From: CAVQNQ01 sp963714205
GTDB lineage: Bacteria > Acidobacteriota > Terriglobia > Bryobacterales > Bryobacteraceae
Assembly (NCBI GenBank): GCA_963714205.1
Contig: CAVQNQ010000004.1
Span: forward strand, 496,001-560,000
Direction of reading: 5' to 3'
Length of the DNA: 64,000 nucleotides
Part shown: positions 16,888 through 27,100 of the stretch, piece after piece
Layout: each line of letters opens with the position of its first letter
Numbering within the stretch: the first letter of the stretch is position 1
Program-made: the position numbers and the translations under genes
The notes under the pieces: generated by a model
Seen by the model: only the letters and a program-made list of their open reading frames with translations
Databases searched by the model: none
What the model was told of the DNA's origin: nothing

Positions 16888-17058
16888 CTAACGATGAACT
16901 TGCGGTACTATGAATGCCAATGCTGTAAGAACAGCAACCCATAGCATGGCCAATAACGTGAGGCGTGGTGTCTGTCTGCGCTTCATAGCCGTCCGGACCT
17001 CCAGGCGGACGAGTTCTTCCTCATGGATTCTTTCGCGATCTCCATCTGAGAGTGACAT
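16888..17058 (-). CDS. Small single-span membrane protein downstream of sigma factor
   Basis: A 56-residue protein: charged N-terminal half (MSLSDGDRERIHEEELVRLE) and one C-terminal membrane helix (about residues 33-52, LTLLAMLWVAVLTALAFIV). The frame is open to 17136, but the shorter ATG gives a natural start. It starts six bases after the stop of the previous small gene, so sigma factor, 60-residue protein and this protein form one unit. It might tether or signal for the sigma factor; no family recognised. Confidence 0.5.
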   Translation of the reverse strand: MSLSDGDRERIHEEELVRLEVRTAMKRRQTPRLTLLAMLWVAVLTALAFIVPQVHR

Positions 17059-17063
17059 AACGT

Positions 17064-17246
17064 TTATGCCTTCCGAGGGCGCCTTCTCTGGCGCCAGTGA
17101 TTCGAGAATAATGGACGTTTGAACAGCCAGTGCCACCAGTCGAGTCGATCTGGGAAGAGTTTCTCTTCCAAGCTGACCGGTGCGTCCGGGGCCACCCAGA
17201 GGCCCAGCAGATAGTCCAATTCACCATCGCTCAGCGGTTCCATCAT
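17064..17246 (-). CDS. Small acidic protein coupled to ECF sigma factor, possible anti-sigma
   Basis: A 60-residue protein beginning MMEPLSDGELDYLLGLW, followed by VAPDAPVSLEEKLFP. From memory, proteins starting with this pattern plus a C-terminal membrane helix follow ECF sigma genes in Acidobacteriota and are candidate anti-sigma factors. Here the C-terminus is short, aromatic and basic (LDWWHWLFKRP to RRRPRKA) with no membrane helix. Its ATG overlaps the sigma-factor stop by four bases. Function inferred from context only. Confidence 0.5.
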   Translation of the reverse strand: MMEPLSDGELDYLLGLWVAPDAPVSLEEKLFPDRLDWWHWLFKRPLFSNHWRQRRRPRKA

Positions 17247-17758
17247 AGTCGAGAGTTCCTAAGAAGTCCTTCTTTAAGAGGTGCCAGCAATCGCCTCAGA
17301 TTTTCCCGCGCCCGATGTAAGCGGGATTTTACAGTGCCAACGTCTGCCCGCACAGTCTGGGCAATTTCCTCCAAAGAAAAACCCTCGTATTGAGCGAGGA
17401 CAACCACTTCACGTTGGAGTGGGGGCAAAAATTGCACCGCTGCACGGACGACTTCCCCCGTTTCGCGGCCCTCGATGTCCACCGGCTGAGCCACAAAGTC
17501 TTTGTCCAGATTAATCCACCGACTCTTGTCGTGACGAAGAAGTTTCAGAGCCAAATTCCGCGCGGTACCGAGAAGGAAAGGCCGCAATGGCCCGCGCGCG
17601 GCATCGAACCGGTCCGGTCGGCGCAACAACGAGAGGAACACATCTTGCGTGATATCCTCGGCGGCTTCCCGCGAATTCGTGATCCGCCAAGCGAAGCGGT
17701 AGACCGCGTTCTTGTGCTCCTCGAAGGCCGCCCGGAACTCATCGGAGTCGATCACCAA
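17243..17758 (-). CDS. ECF-type RNA polymerase sigma factor
   Basis: A 171-residue sigma-70 family protein with region 2 (about residues 10-75: AVYRFAWRITNSREAAEDIT, QDVFLSLLRRP) and region 4 (about 105-160: LPPLQREVVVLAQYEGFSLE, EIAQTVRADVGTVKSRLHRA). It lacks regions 1 and 3, as ECF factors do. It directs RNA polymerase to a small regulon. It heads a three-gene minus-strand cassette with two small proteins that may control it. The cassette lies between a degenerate and an intact copy of the leuS 3' end. Confidence 0.9.
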   Translation of the reverse strand: MVIDSDEFRAAFEEHKNAVYRFAWRITNSREAAEDITQDVFLSLLRRPDRFDAARGPLRPFLLGTARNLALKLLRHDKSRWINLDKDFVAQPVDIEGRETGEVVRAAVQFLPPLQREVVVLAQYEGFSLEEIAQTVRADVGTVKSRLHRARENLRRLLAPLKEGLLRNSRL

Positions 17759-17932
17759 CGACCCTTCCTTGCAGTCAATGATAATTACCCCGAAGGGGCC
17801 AAAAGGATACGGCAGGCGCCCACGCTGTTTCAGAATCGGGTAAGTTCTGCGACAACAGCCAGACGCTCCTCCGTCTCACGCTTGGAGGTCAGTCCAGACC
17901 GAAAAACCAAGCCCTTGAGCGTCGCAGAAGTC

Positions 17933-17985
17933 TATCGCAAAATTCCCTGCCGCCCCCTCGCCCTACTTCACCACGATATTCACCA
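17933..17985. repeat. leuS 3' end and downstream flank (direct repeat, copy B)
   Basis: The functional copy of the repeat: positions 17963-17985 are the last codons and stop of leuS, and 17933-17962 is its immediate downstream flank. Copy A lies at 16760-16812. Because homology extends past the stop codon, a DNA-level duplication is indicated, not protein-level similarity. Confidence 0.7.
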
Positions 17986-20407
17986 GCCGGTCCGGCACCG
18001 TGATGAGCTTCATCACCTTGCGGCCGGCCAGGAACGGCAGCACTTTCTCATCCGCCAGGGCGCGCGATTCCAGCTCTTCCCGGCCCGTCCCGAACGAGGC
18101 GTAGATGCGGCCGCGCAGTTTGCCGTTCACCTGGATCACGATCTCGGCTTCCTCCGCCTTGGCCAGCTCGGCATCGAATTCCGGCCAGCGCTCGCGGAAG
18201 ACCGGGCCCCGGTTGCCCAGCTCGTCCCAAATCTCCTGCGCCAGGTACGGCGCGAAGGGCGCCAGCAGCAGCGCCAGAGTCGTCAGGATCTGCGGGACAA
18301 TCGCCGCCGAGATATTCTCCTCTTCGGCATAGAGCACGTTGACCAGCTCCATAATGGAGGCGATCGAGGTGTTAAAGTGCCAGCGGGTCTCGAAATCCTC
18401 GGTGATTTTGCGGATCGTCTGATGCAGCTTGCGCAGCACCTTGCGGTCGGCCGTGCCATCGGTCGCGTCGCCGGCGCGTCCCAGGTTGCGCGTGGCGAAG
18501 CGGTAGACGCGGCCGAGGAAACGGTAGACACCCTCGGCGCCTTCCGTGCGCCAGTCCACTTCTTTCTCCGGCGGCCCGGCGAAGAGGATGAACAGGCGGG
18601 CGGTATCGGCGCCGAACTTTTCGGCCAACATATCCGCGCCCACCACGTTGCCCTTGGATTTCGACATCTTGGCGCCCTCGGCGATCACCATGCCCTGCGT
18701 GAAGAGGCGCCGCGCCGGCTCGCTGTTGCGGATCAGGCCGAGGTCGCGCATCACCTTGGTGAAGAAGCGCGAGTAGATCAGGTGCAGGATGGCGTGCTCC
18801 ACGCCGCCGATGTACTGATCGATCTCGAACCAGTACGCGATCTTGGCGGGGTCGAAGGGCTGCCGGCTGTTGTGCGCGTCGCAGTAGCGGTAGAAGTACC
18901 AGGACGAATCGATGAAGGTGTCCATGGTATCGGTTTCGCGCCGCGCCGCGCCGCCGCACTTCGGGCACGTCACGTTCACGAACTCGGGCACGTTTTCCAG
19001 TGGCGAGCGGCCCGCGCCGGTGATCTCCACGCGCGCGGGCAAAATCACGGGTAGCTGATCTTCGGGCACCGGCACCACGCCGCATTGCGGGCAGTGCATC
19101 ACGGGGATGGGCGTGCCCCAGTAGCGCTGGCGCGAGATGCCCCAATCCTTGATGCGAAACGTCACCGCGGCCTTGCCGAAGCCGTGCTGCTCGGCGTATG
19201 CGGCCATTTTGCGGCGCGCCTCTTCGCTGGGCAGGCCGGACCACGGCCCGGAGTTCTCGACGACGCCGTACTCCGTGAAGGCCGCCTGCATGCCGGGCTC
19301 GATGGCCAGCTCGCCATCCACGGGCCGGATCACCGGGCGAATCGCGATGCCGTATTTGCGGCAGAATTCGAAATCGCGCTCGTCGTGCGCGGGGACAGCC
19401 ATGATGGCGCCCGTGCCGTAGCCCATCAGCACGAAGTTCGCTATCCAGATCGGAATCTGCTCGCCGCTGTACGGGTTGACCGCGAAGTGGCCGGTGAAGA
19501 AGCCCTCTTTTTCGATGTCGCCTGGGTCGCGCCCGGCGCGCGCATCCACCATGGCCTTCGCGCGGGCGCGGCCGGCTTCATCCAGCAACTGAGCGTTGAG
19601 CGGATGCTCGGGCGCCAGGATCACGCAGGTGGCGCCGTAAATGGTATCGACGCGCGTGGTGAAAACGCGGATCGGCTCGCCTGTTCCGGCCAGGGAAAAA
19701 TCGATCTCCGCGCCTTCCGAGCGGCCGATCCAGTTGCGCTGCATAGTGAGCACGCGCTCCGGCCAACTGCCTTCGAGACCGCCGATATCATCTAGCAGTT
19801 GATCGGCGTAATCGGTGATCTTCAGGAACCACTGCTCGAGCGCGCGCTGTTCGACGGGCGTATCCTCATGGCGCCAGCAGCAGCCCTCCACTACCTGCTC
19901 GTTGGCCAGCACGGTGGCGCACTGGGGGCACCAGTTGACCAGGGCCTTCTTGCGGTAGGCCAGGCCGCGCTCCAGCATCTTGAGAAAGAACCACTGGTTC
20001 CAGCGGTAATATTCAGGCTCGCAGGTGGAGATTTCGCGGTCCCAATCGTAACTGAAAGCGAAGCGCCGATGCGTGCGCTTCATGGCCGCGATGTTCCGCA
20101 GGGTCCATTCGCGCGGCGGAGTTTGGTTGGCGATGGCAGCATTCTCGGCGGGCAGCCCGAAGGCATCCCAGCCCATGGGATGAAGCACATTGAAGCCGCG
20201 CATCCACTTATAGCGCGCCAGCGCGTCGCCGATCGAGTAATTGCGGATGTGCCCGATGTGCAACGTGCCGCTGGGATATGGCAGCATTTCGAGAACGTAG
20301 TACTTGGGCCGCGTGGAGTCTTCTTCGGCCTTGTAGAAAGTGGCGTTCTCCCAGCGCGCGAACCACTTGGATTCAATCTGGTTATGGTCGTACGGCTTTT
20401 CGGGCAT
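17963..20407 (-). CDS. leuS: Leucyl-tRNA synthetase
   Basis: Class I aminoacyl-tRNA synthetase that charges tRNA-Leu and edits mischarged tRNA through its CP1 domain. The HIGH motif is within PYPSGTLHIGHIRNYS (HIGH at residues 50-53), the editing domain includes TTRVDTIYGATCVILAPEHP, and KMSKS is at 580-584 in KMSKSKGNVVGAD. Zinc-type cysteine pairs CPQCG and CPKCG are seen. Length of 814 residues is normal. MPEKPYDHNQIE is chosen as start; the frame extends 12 codons further. It is alone in its unit with the sigma cassette downstream on the same strand. Confidence 0.96.
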   Translation of the reverse strand: MPEKPYDHNQIESKWFARWENATFYKAEEDSTRPKYYVLEMLPYPSGTLHIGHIRNYSIGDALARYKWMRGFNVLHPMGWDAFGLPAENAAIANQTPPREWTLRNIAAMKRTHRRFAFSYDWDREISTCEPEYYRWNQWFFLKMLERGLAYRKKALVNWCPQCATVLANEQVVEGCCWRHEDTPVEQRALEQWFLKITDYADQLLDDIGGLEGSWPERVLTMQRNWIGRSEGAEIDFSLAGTGEPIRVFTTRVDTIYGATCVILAPEHPLNAQLLDEAGRARAKAMVDARAGRDPGDIEKEGFFTGHFAVNPYSGEQIPIWIANFVLMGYGTGAIMAVPAHDERDFEFCRKYGIAIRPVIRPVDGELAIEPGMQAAFTEYGVVENSGPWSGLPSEEARRKMAAYAEQHGFGKAAVTFRIKDWGISRQRYWGTPIPVMHCPQCGVVPVPEDQLPVILPARVEITGAGRSPLENVPEFVNVTCPKCGGAARRETDTMDTFIDSSWYFYRYCDAHNSRQPFDPAKIAYWFEIDQYIGGVEHAILHLIYSRFFTKVMRDLGLIRNSEPARRLFTQGMVIAEGAKMSKSKGNVVGADMLAEKFGADTARLFILFAGPPEKEVDWRTEGAEGVYRFLGRVYRFATRNLGRAGDATDGTADRKVLRKLHQTIRKITEDFETRWHFNTSIASIMELVNVLYAEEENISAAIVPQILTTLALLLAPFAPYLAQEIWDELGNRGPVFRERWPEFDAELAKAEEAEIVIQVNGKLRGRIYASFGTGREELESRALADEKVLPFLAGRKVMKLITVPDRLVNIVVK

Positions 20408-20449
20408 AGATGGAAATAAAGGGGTGAAGTTCCATCGTAGCAAAAGCGA

Positions 20450-20530
20450 CTACTTGACCTGCGGCGTTTGGCCGCCAGAAACTCGCGCGGGGTGGTTCAT
20501 TTTCTCGCGCCAGCTCTTGCGTGTATTCAT
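20450..20530 (-). CDS. 26-residue ORF, possible remnant of an MGMT-like protein gene
   Basis: The ATG overlaps the stop of the upstream gene (ATGA) and encodes MNTRKSWREKMNHPARVSGG plus six more residues. The KSWREKM stretch resembles, from memory, the first residues of a conserved small MGMT-like DNA-alkyltransferase family protein that continues LPKVV and so on; here the protein stops soon after. It may be a truncated gene or a chance ORF. It lies between leuS and a hypothetical gene. Confidence 0.35.
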   Translation of the reverse strand: MNTRKSWREKMNHPARVSGGQTPQVK

Positions 20531-21042
20531 CTCTTGTCCTCACCCGGTTGAGTCAGCCGCTCGAAGCGCGCGAAATCGTTGCCGATCGCCATGGCCAGGG
20601 CCAGCAGCTTCGCGAGGCCTTCCTGCACACTGCCGAATTCCACCGTTATCGCGCCCGGCCCTACGTGCACGCCGCTGGGAAGATCGTCGAACTCTTGCCG
20701 GGCGATCGCTTCGGGCGCTTCCACTACCACGCGAGGCGTTTCCAGCCATGCCTGGCGGAGCTTTTCGATCGATTGCGCCAACTGCCGGCGGCGCCGTTGC
20801 TCGTAATAAGCCGTCTGGCCTTGCGCCAGCTCCTTCAGCCGCGCGATGAGCTTGCCGCGATCCGCCACCCCGCTGGCGCCGATCTGGTGCGTGACGCAGG
20901 GTTGCAGGATCTGCTGCGCGCGCCGCCGGCCCACACCCAGCAGGCGCTCGAGCCCGGCCCGGTCGATCCAGGGATGCGGCAGGGCCTCGAGCTCGGCGAT
21001 GACCTGGTCGAGGCGGCCGAACCAAATGGGCTTGTCGGGCAT
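20527..21042 (-). CDS. Hypothetical protein with HTH-like N-terminal region
   Basis: A 171-residue protein I cannot name. The N-terminal part (LERLLGVGRRRAQQILQP, about residues 28-45) looks like a helix-turn-helix that would sit on DNA. A basic coiled-coil segment follows (EQRRRRQLAQSIEKLRQAWLE). The C-terminal part includes HVGPGAITVEFGSVQEGLAK. The frame is open to 21324; the ATG giving MPDKPIWFGRLDQ is chosen, with an alternative ATG at 21084. It is divergent from the di-haem peroxidase and overlaps a 26-residue ORF downstream. Confidence 0.55.
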   Translation of the reverse strand: MPDKPIWFGRLDQVIAELEALPHPWIDRAGLERLLGVGRRRAQQILQPCVTHQIGASGVADRGKLIARLKELAQGQTAYYEQRRRRQLAQSIEKLRQAWLETPRVVVEAPEAIARQEFDDLPSGVHVGPGAITVEFGSVQEGLAKLLALAMAIGNDFARFERLTQPGEDKR

Positions 21043-21136
21043 AGGCCAGAGACCCAGGATAGCCAAATCCGCCTTGCACGGCATCTTTGGAAACCTTACA
21101 CTCTTGAATTCAACCGGACCCCACAGGAGGTGCGCA

Positions 21137-22186
21137 GTGAGAAATGTGCGTGTGTTCGCCGCGGCCGCCGTTGGCGCGCTGCTGGCTGCCGCCGTCGCTT
21201 GCACGGCGTCGAAACCCAAGGCGACCGTCGATCCCGCCCGCTTGCAGCTCTTCAAGGCCCTGCCCGCGTCCATGGAAAGCTCCGACAACCCCCTCACGGA
21301 CGAGAAGATCAACCTGGGACGCATGCTCTACTACGACCCGCGGCTCTCCAAAGGCCAGGACGTCTCCTGCAATACCTGCCATGATCTCAGCAAGTATGGA
21401 GTGGACGCGGGGCCCGTCTCCACCGGCCACAAGGGACAAAAAGGTACGCGCAGGGCCCCTACGGTCTATAACGCCGCCGGCCACTTCGCGCAGTTCTGGG
21501 ACGGGCGCGCCGCGACTATCGAAGAGCAGGCCAAGGGTCCCATGGTCAATCCGGTCGAAATGGCCATGCCGGATGCCCGGCGCATTGCCGCCGTTCTGAA
21601 ATCCATGCCGGAATATGTGGCGGCCTTCCAGAAGGCCTTCCCCGGCGAAAAGGATCCCGTGACTTACGACAACGCCGGCAAGGCCATCGGCGCTTTTGAG
21701 CGTAAGCTGGTCACGGCGTCCCGCTGGGACAAGTTTCTGGCCGGCGACCAGGCCGCCCTCACCGACGCCGAAATCGCGGGTCTGAACGAATTCCTCGATA
21801 CCGGCTGCCAGACCTGCCACAACGGCGTGTACATGGGCGGTAGCATGTTCCAGAAGCTGGGCCTCGTGAAGCCATGGCCCGAAGGCGCGGACCAGGGCCG
21901 CTTCGCTCTCACCAAGCAGGATTCCGACAAGATGGTCTTCAAGGTACCCGGCCTGCGCAACGTCGAGAAGACCGCTCCCTACTACCACGATGGATCGGTG
22001 AAGACGCTTGATGAAGCCGTGGCCAAAATGGCCGAACACCAATTGGGCAAGCCGCTCGCGAAAGAGGACGTCGATTCCATCGTGACCTTCCTGAAGACCC
22101 TCACGGGAGAGATCCCAGCCGAGTACATCAAAGCGCCGGAGCTGCCCAAGAGCACGCCCAAGACGCCGAAGCCGGATAAGACATAG
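21137..22186 (+). CDS. Di-haem cytochrome c peroxidase / MauG family lipoprotein
   Basis: A 349-residue exported protein with two c-type haem motifs, CNTCH (C78, C81, H82) and CQTCH (C224, C227, H228). The N-terminus is a lipoprotein signal (LLAAAVAC lipobox, then TASKP). Family blocks include LGRMLYYDPRLS, RRAPTVYNAAGHFAQFWDGR and FKVPGLRNVEKTAPYYHDGS. Bacterial cytochrome c peroxidases reduce hydrogen peroxide in the periplasm using electrons from a small cytochrome; MauG-like relatives oxidise proteins. Start is GTG with CAGGAGG seven bases before it. It stands alone. A paralogue lies at 50.6 kb. Confidence 0.9.
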   Translation: MRNVRVFAAAAVGALLAAAVACTASKPKATVDPARLQLFKALPASMESSDNPLTDEKINLGRMLYYDPRLSKGQDVSCNTCHDLSKYGVDAGPVSTGHKGQKGTRRAPTVYNAAGHFAQFWDGRAATIEEQAKGPMVNPVEMAMPDARRIAAVLKSMPEYVAAFQKAFPGEKDPVTYDNAGKAIGAFERKLVTASRWDKFLAGDQAALTDAEIAGLNEFLDTGCQTCHNGVYMGGSMFQKLGLVKPWPEGADQGRFALTKQDSDKMVFKVPGLRNVEKTAPYYHDGSVKTLDEAVAKMAEHQLGKPLAKEDVDSIVTFLKTLTGEIPAEYIKAPELPKSTPKTPKPDKT

Positions 22187-22328
22187 CCGGACGCGCAAAA
22201 ATTACGCGCCAAGACGCTATCTGGCTTGTTTGCCGAGCGCGCTGAATGGCAGCCCGGATGCTGCCTCTCTGTTCCGGCGCGACCTTTCATGTTTGCGCCG
22301 AGCCTCTGTGCATTAGCTCACGATTCAG

Positions 22329-24147
22329 ATGGAAGTGAAATCCGGCACATTCTGGGCGGGCTGGCGGGAACGCGTGCGCGCTCTGCGCAACATCCCGCCG
22401 CTGGTCCAAATTGTGTGGGACTCCGGGCGGGCCGTGGTCTCCGCCGGATTGGGTTGCCGGCTGATCGGGGCGCTGATTCCGCTGGCCATGCTGGCGGTCT
22501 CGAAACGCATCCTCGATGCCGTTCAGGCGCACTTCGCGGGCCGCGCCCTGCCCGCGAGTTTCTGGTACCTGGTGGGCGCCGAGTTTGCGCTGGCCGCGGT
22601 GGGCGCCCTATTGGGCCGCGCCACCGGATATTTCGATGCGCTGCTGGCCGATCGTTTCACGCGCCACGTCAGCATCCGCGTAATGGAGCACGCCTCGCGG
22701 CTCGACCTGGCTTCTTACGAAGATCCCGTCTTCTATGACAAGCTGGAACGCGCGCGGGTGCAGGCTACCGACCGCATCGCTATGATCCAGGCCCTCGGCG
22801 CCGTCTTGCAGCAGATCGTGGCCGCCGCCAGCCTCTCGCTGGGGATCGTATGGTTCTCGCCCTGGCTGCTGGTGGTGCTGGTGCTAGCGGTGGTGCCGGC
22901 TTTTCTGGGTGAAAGTCACTTCGCCTTCCTGGGATACGCCCAGAACATTCGCCAGACACCCGTCAAGCGGCAGCTCGATTATCTGCGCCTGCTGGGCGCA
23001 AGCAAAGAATCCGCCAAGGAGCTGAAGCTCTTCGCGCTGAGCGGCTTTCTTTCGGGCGAGTACACGCGCCTGGCGGACCAGATCTACGATCAAAACGTGC
23101 GCCTGGCGCGGCGGCGGCTATGGGCCAGCGGGCTGCTTTCGCTGCTCAGTACGGGCGCGTATTACGGGGCGTATGCCTACGTGGTCTGGCGCACCGTCAC
23201 GGGCGCGCTCACATGGGGATCGCTGCAATTCCTGGCTGGTGCTATCGCCGGCGCCAGCAATAACATACAGAGTATTTTCTCGACCTTTTCTAGCATCGCC
23301 GATCAATCCCTGTTCCTGACCGACCTGGTGGAGTTTTTCCACATGGGACCTCAAGTAGTTTCGAGGCCTGGCGCGCTGCCCGCGCCGCGCCCGATCCGCG
23401 ACGGGTTCCTATTCGAAAAGGTGTCGTTCGCTTATCCCGGGACCCAGCGGCTGGTGCTCGACCGCTTCGATCTGCGCATCGAGACCGGCGAGCGCATCGC
23501 CCTGGTGGGCGAAAACGGACAAGGCAAGACGACTCTGGTCAAGCTCCTCGCGCGGCTCTACGACCCCAGCGCCGGGCGCATTCTGCTCGACGGCATCGAC
23601 TTGGCCGAGTACAGCGTGGAGGACCTGCACAGCCAGATCGGCGTCATCTTCCAGGATTTCATGCGCTATGAAATGACCGCGCGCCGCAACATCGCGGTAG
23701 GCCGCATCGATGACGCTTCCGATCCCGCGATCCGTGCCGCCGCGGCCAAGAGCCAGGCCGATTCGGTGATTCGCCGGCTTCCCTCCGGGTATGCGCAATT
23801 GCTCGGCCGGCGCTTCGAGGGCGGCGTGGACCTTTCGGGCGGCGAGTGGCAGAGGGTGGCGCTGGCGCGGGCTTATCTCCGCGAAGCCCAGCTTTTGATT
23901 CTCGATCGAGCCCACGGCCTCGCTCGACGCGCGCTCTGAGTACGAGGTCTTTCAACACTTCGCCGAGCTGACCGAGGGCAAGACGGCTCTGCTCATCTCG
24001 CATCGCTTCTCCACGGTGCGGATGGCGGACCGCATCCTGGTCCTGGAGGACGGCCGCATCGCGGAGCAGGGCAGCCATGCGCAACTGGTCGCCCTGGGCG
24101 GCCGTTATGCGGGCCTGTTCGAATTGCAGGCGTCGAGTTACCGATGA
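22329..24147 (+). pseudogene. ABC exporter (membrane domain plus ATPase), one frameshift; candidate glucan exporter
   Basis: A full exporter of about 605 residues once one extra base is removed. The membrane domain (1-330) has about six helices; the ATPase has Walker A GENGQGKTT (394-402), signature LSGGEWQR and Walker B LLILD. Right after LLILD the frame reads RAHGLARRAL and stops at 23939, while the next frame gives EPTASLDARSEYEVF, LLISHRFSTVRMADRI and a stop at 24145. One extra base near 23907 explains this. Without correction the protein lacks the catalytic Glu, D-loop and switch His. Its true stop overlaps the start of the GT84 synthase (ATGA), so export of that product is an attractive guess, as NdvA does for NdvB. 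Confidence 0.8.
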
Positions 24148-27100
24148 TCCTCGACCTGGAGTCCTCACCGGCCGCCGCGGAACTGGAGCGCTGGCGCGAG
24201 CGCGGCGCGCGGCTGGCGCAATCCATCCGGTCGATCCGGCCACGCGGGCGCCGGTCCCGCCCGGTCGATCGGTACCGGCAGATCCAGGCGTTGGTCGCCC
24301 GCGCGGCGCGGGACCCGAAGTCCGAGAATGCGGCTTGGATTCTCGACAGCGTCCGCCTGATCCGGAGCGCCGAGAAGCTCACGCGCGACTTTTCCTCGGA
24401 TCTGCACCGCTATCCGGCTGCCACGGAGCCCAACGGCCAGGAAACTCCGCGCGTCTGCGTGGTGGCCCGCGGGTATCTGAGATACGCCGGCAACCAGTTC
24501 AATGAGCTCGCCCTGGTGGCGTTTCTGGATGGATACCAGGATGCCGCCGGCCTCGATATGGGCGAAATCTGGGGATTGAAACCGGCCCTTCAACTGGCGC
24601 TGATCGACTGCCTGGCCGGAGGGCCGGCGGCCGAGTGGCCGGAGCTCGTCATGAGCTTGCGGCGCATCGCCGAAACACCCTGGAAGGACATTCTGGAAAG
24701 CGCCAGCCACACGCATCGGATGCTGGAGCGGGATCCCGCCGGCGCGTATGCCCGCATGGATTTCGCCAGCCGCGACCTGTACCGCAAGGCGGTTGCGGGG
24801 CTGGCGCGGCACAGCCCTTTGAGCGAAACGGAGATCGCCGAAGCTGCGCTGGCCCTGTGCCAAGCTGCGCAGCAGATCTCGGATGGCGCGCGCGCGGGCA
24901 TACGGCGGACGCATGTCGGCTATTACCTGGTGGACCAGGGATTGCCGCGGCTCGAAACCGCCATCGGGTACCGCCCACCACTGGGCGGCCGCATCGTCCG
25001 CATGGTGGAGGCCCGCCCGGCGCTCTTTTACCTGACCTCCATCGAGTTGATTACCTTCCTGATTGTGGTGGGGTTGCTGGCGGGGGTCGGCACGCTGACG
25101 CCGATTTTCGCCGCCCTGCTGCTGCTGCTCCTGCCGGCCTCCCAGGCCTCTGTCGATTTCGTGAATAATCTGTTTACCTTCCTGCTGCCGCCGCGCGTGC
25201 TGCCCAAGCTGGATTTCTCGGAAGGCATCCCCGAAGATTGCGTCACGCTGGTGGCGGTTCCTTCCCTGCTGCTCTCCGAGGCCCAGGTTCATAGCCTGGC
25301 CCTGGATTTGGAAATCCGCTACCTGGCCAACCGCGATCCCCATCTGCATTTCGCGCTGCTGACTGATCTCCCCGATTCGGACGAGCGCGTGGATGATCGC
25401 AATCGCCTGGTGGAAGTTTGCAGCCGCCTCATCGAAGGCATGAACCGCCGCTACCGCCGGGATGGCCGCTCGCCCTTCTTCCTGCTGCACCGCGACCGCG
25501 CCTACAACCAGGTGGAGGACCGCTGGATGGGCTGGGAACGCAAGCGCGGCAAGCTGCTCGATTTGAACAGTCTTCTGCGCGGCGCCTTCGACGCGTTTCC
25601 GGTGAAAGTGGGCGATACGCCGCTCCTGGCCGGCGTGCGCTATGTGATTACACTCGATTCCGATACCCAGCTTCCACGCGGTTCGGCGGCGCGGCTGGTG
25701 GGGACGCTGGCGCACCCGCTCAACCAGGCGGTGGTCGATCCGGCCACACGCATCGTGGTGGAGGGCTATGGCATTCTCCAGCCGCGCATCGGCATCAGCA
25801 TTCACTCCTCATCCCGCAGCCGCCTGGCCGCGATCTACTCCGGGCAGACCGGCTTCGATGTCTATACGCGCGCTGTTTCGGACGTCTATCAGGACCTGTT
25901 CGGAGAGGGAATTTACACGGGCAAAGGCATCTACGAAGTGGACGTGTTCCGTGAGACTCTGGAACACCGTTTCGCGGAAAACGTCCTGCTCAGCCACGAT
26001 CTGATCGAAGGCGCCTACGCGCGCGCCGCGCTGGTGAGCGACATCGAGCTGATCGACGACTACCCGTCCCACTTCAGCGCCTACAGCCGCCGCAAACACC
26101 GCTGGGTGCGCGGGGATTGGCAAATCATGCGGTGGCTGCGCAGGCGCGTTCCGGACTTCTACGGCAATCGCATCCTCAATCCCATCTCGCTGATCTCGCA
26201 ATGGAAGATCCTGGACAACCTGCGGCGCAGCCTGCTCGAACCCAGTCTGCTGATCCTGCTGCTGGGAAGCTGGTTCTATCTGCCGGGCCCGCCCGGATAC
26301 TGGGCCGGCGCTACCATCGCAATCTTCTTCATCCCGGCATGGTCCGGCGTTTTCTTCGCGGTTTTGCGAGCCCCCCGCGGCCGGCGCGCGCTGGTAGCCT
26401 GGGCGCACGATACCCTCGAGAATTTCGCCAAGGGAAACGCCATAGCCGTGATGAACCTGACATTCCTGCTGCACCAGGCATTGCTCTCGATGGATGCCAT
26501 CGCGCGCTCGGTGGCCCGCACCGTGTTCACGCGGCGCAGGCTTCTGGAGTGGGAGACCGCGGCCGAGTCCGAGGCGTCCGCCGGCCCGAAAGCCACGGTG
26601 GATGTGTACCTGGAGTGGACTCCCTGGATCACGCTGGCCATCGCCGGGGCGCTCTGGCGCATTCGCCCCGCCGCGCTGCCGGTAGCCGCCCCCGTGCTGG
26701 CGCTGTGGATGGCTTCGCGAGCCTTTTCGGGCTGGCTGAACCGCCGCCCGCGCACCGGCCACTGCGATCTCGGACTGGAGGACCAGCAGCTCCTCGAGGA
26801 CTCCGGTGAATCCATTTGCCGCTTCTTCCGCGACTGGAGTTCGCCGGCCACCAACTGGCTTATCCCCGACAGCGTCCGCGAAGATGGCACTGCCGAGCTG
26901 CGCCTCTCTCCCACCAATCTCGGGTTGCTGCTCGATGCGCGTATCGCCGCCGTGCGCCTGGGCATGATGCCGCTCAGCGAATTCGCCTTCCAAACCCGGC
27001 AGACGCTCGACCGCGTGGCGGCCCTGGAGAAGTTCCGCGGCCACCTTTTCAACTGGTACGACGTGGAGACCCTGGCGCCGCTGCCGCCGCGTTTCGTCTC

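Noticed and set aside
16133..17758. Genomic island or prophage carrying the toxin-antitoxin pair and sigma cassette
   Set aside because: No integrase, transposase or phage gene is present; only the leuS-end repeat suggests past insertion, and it excludes the toxin-antitoxin pair.
17390..19054. 554-codon plus-strand ORF
   Set aside because: Antisense to leuS and the sigma factor, both of which carry clear family motifs.
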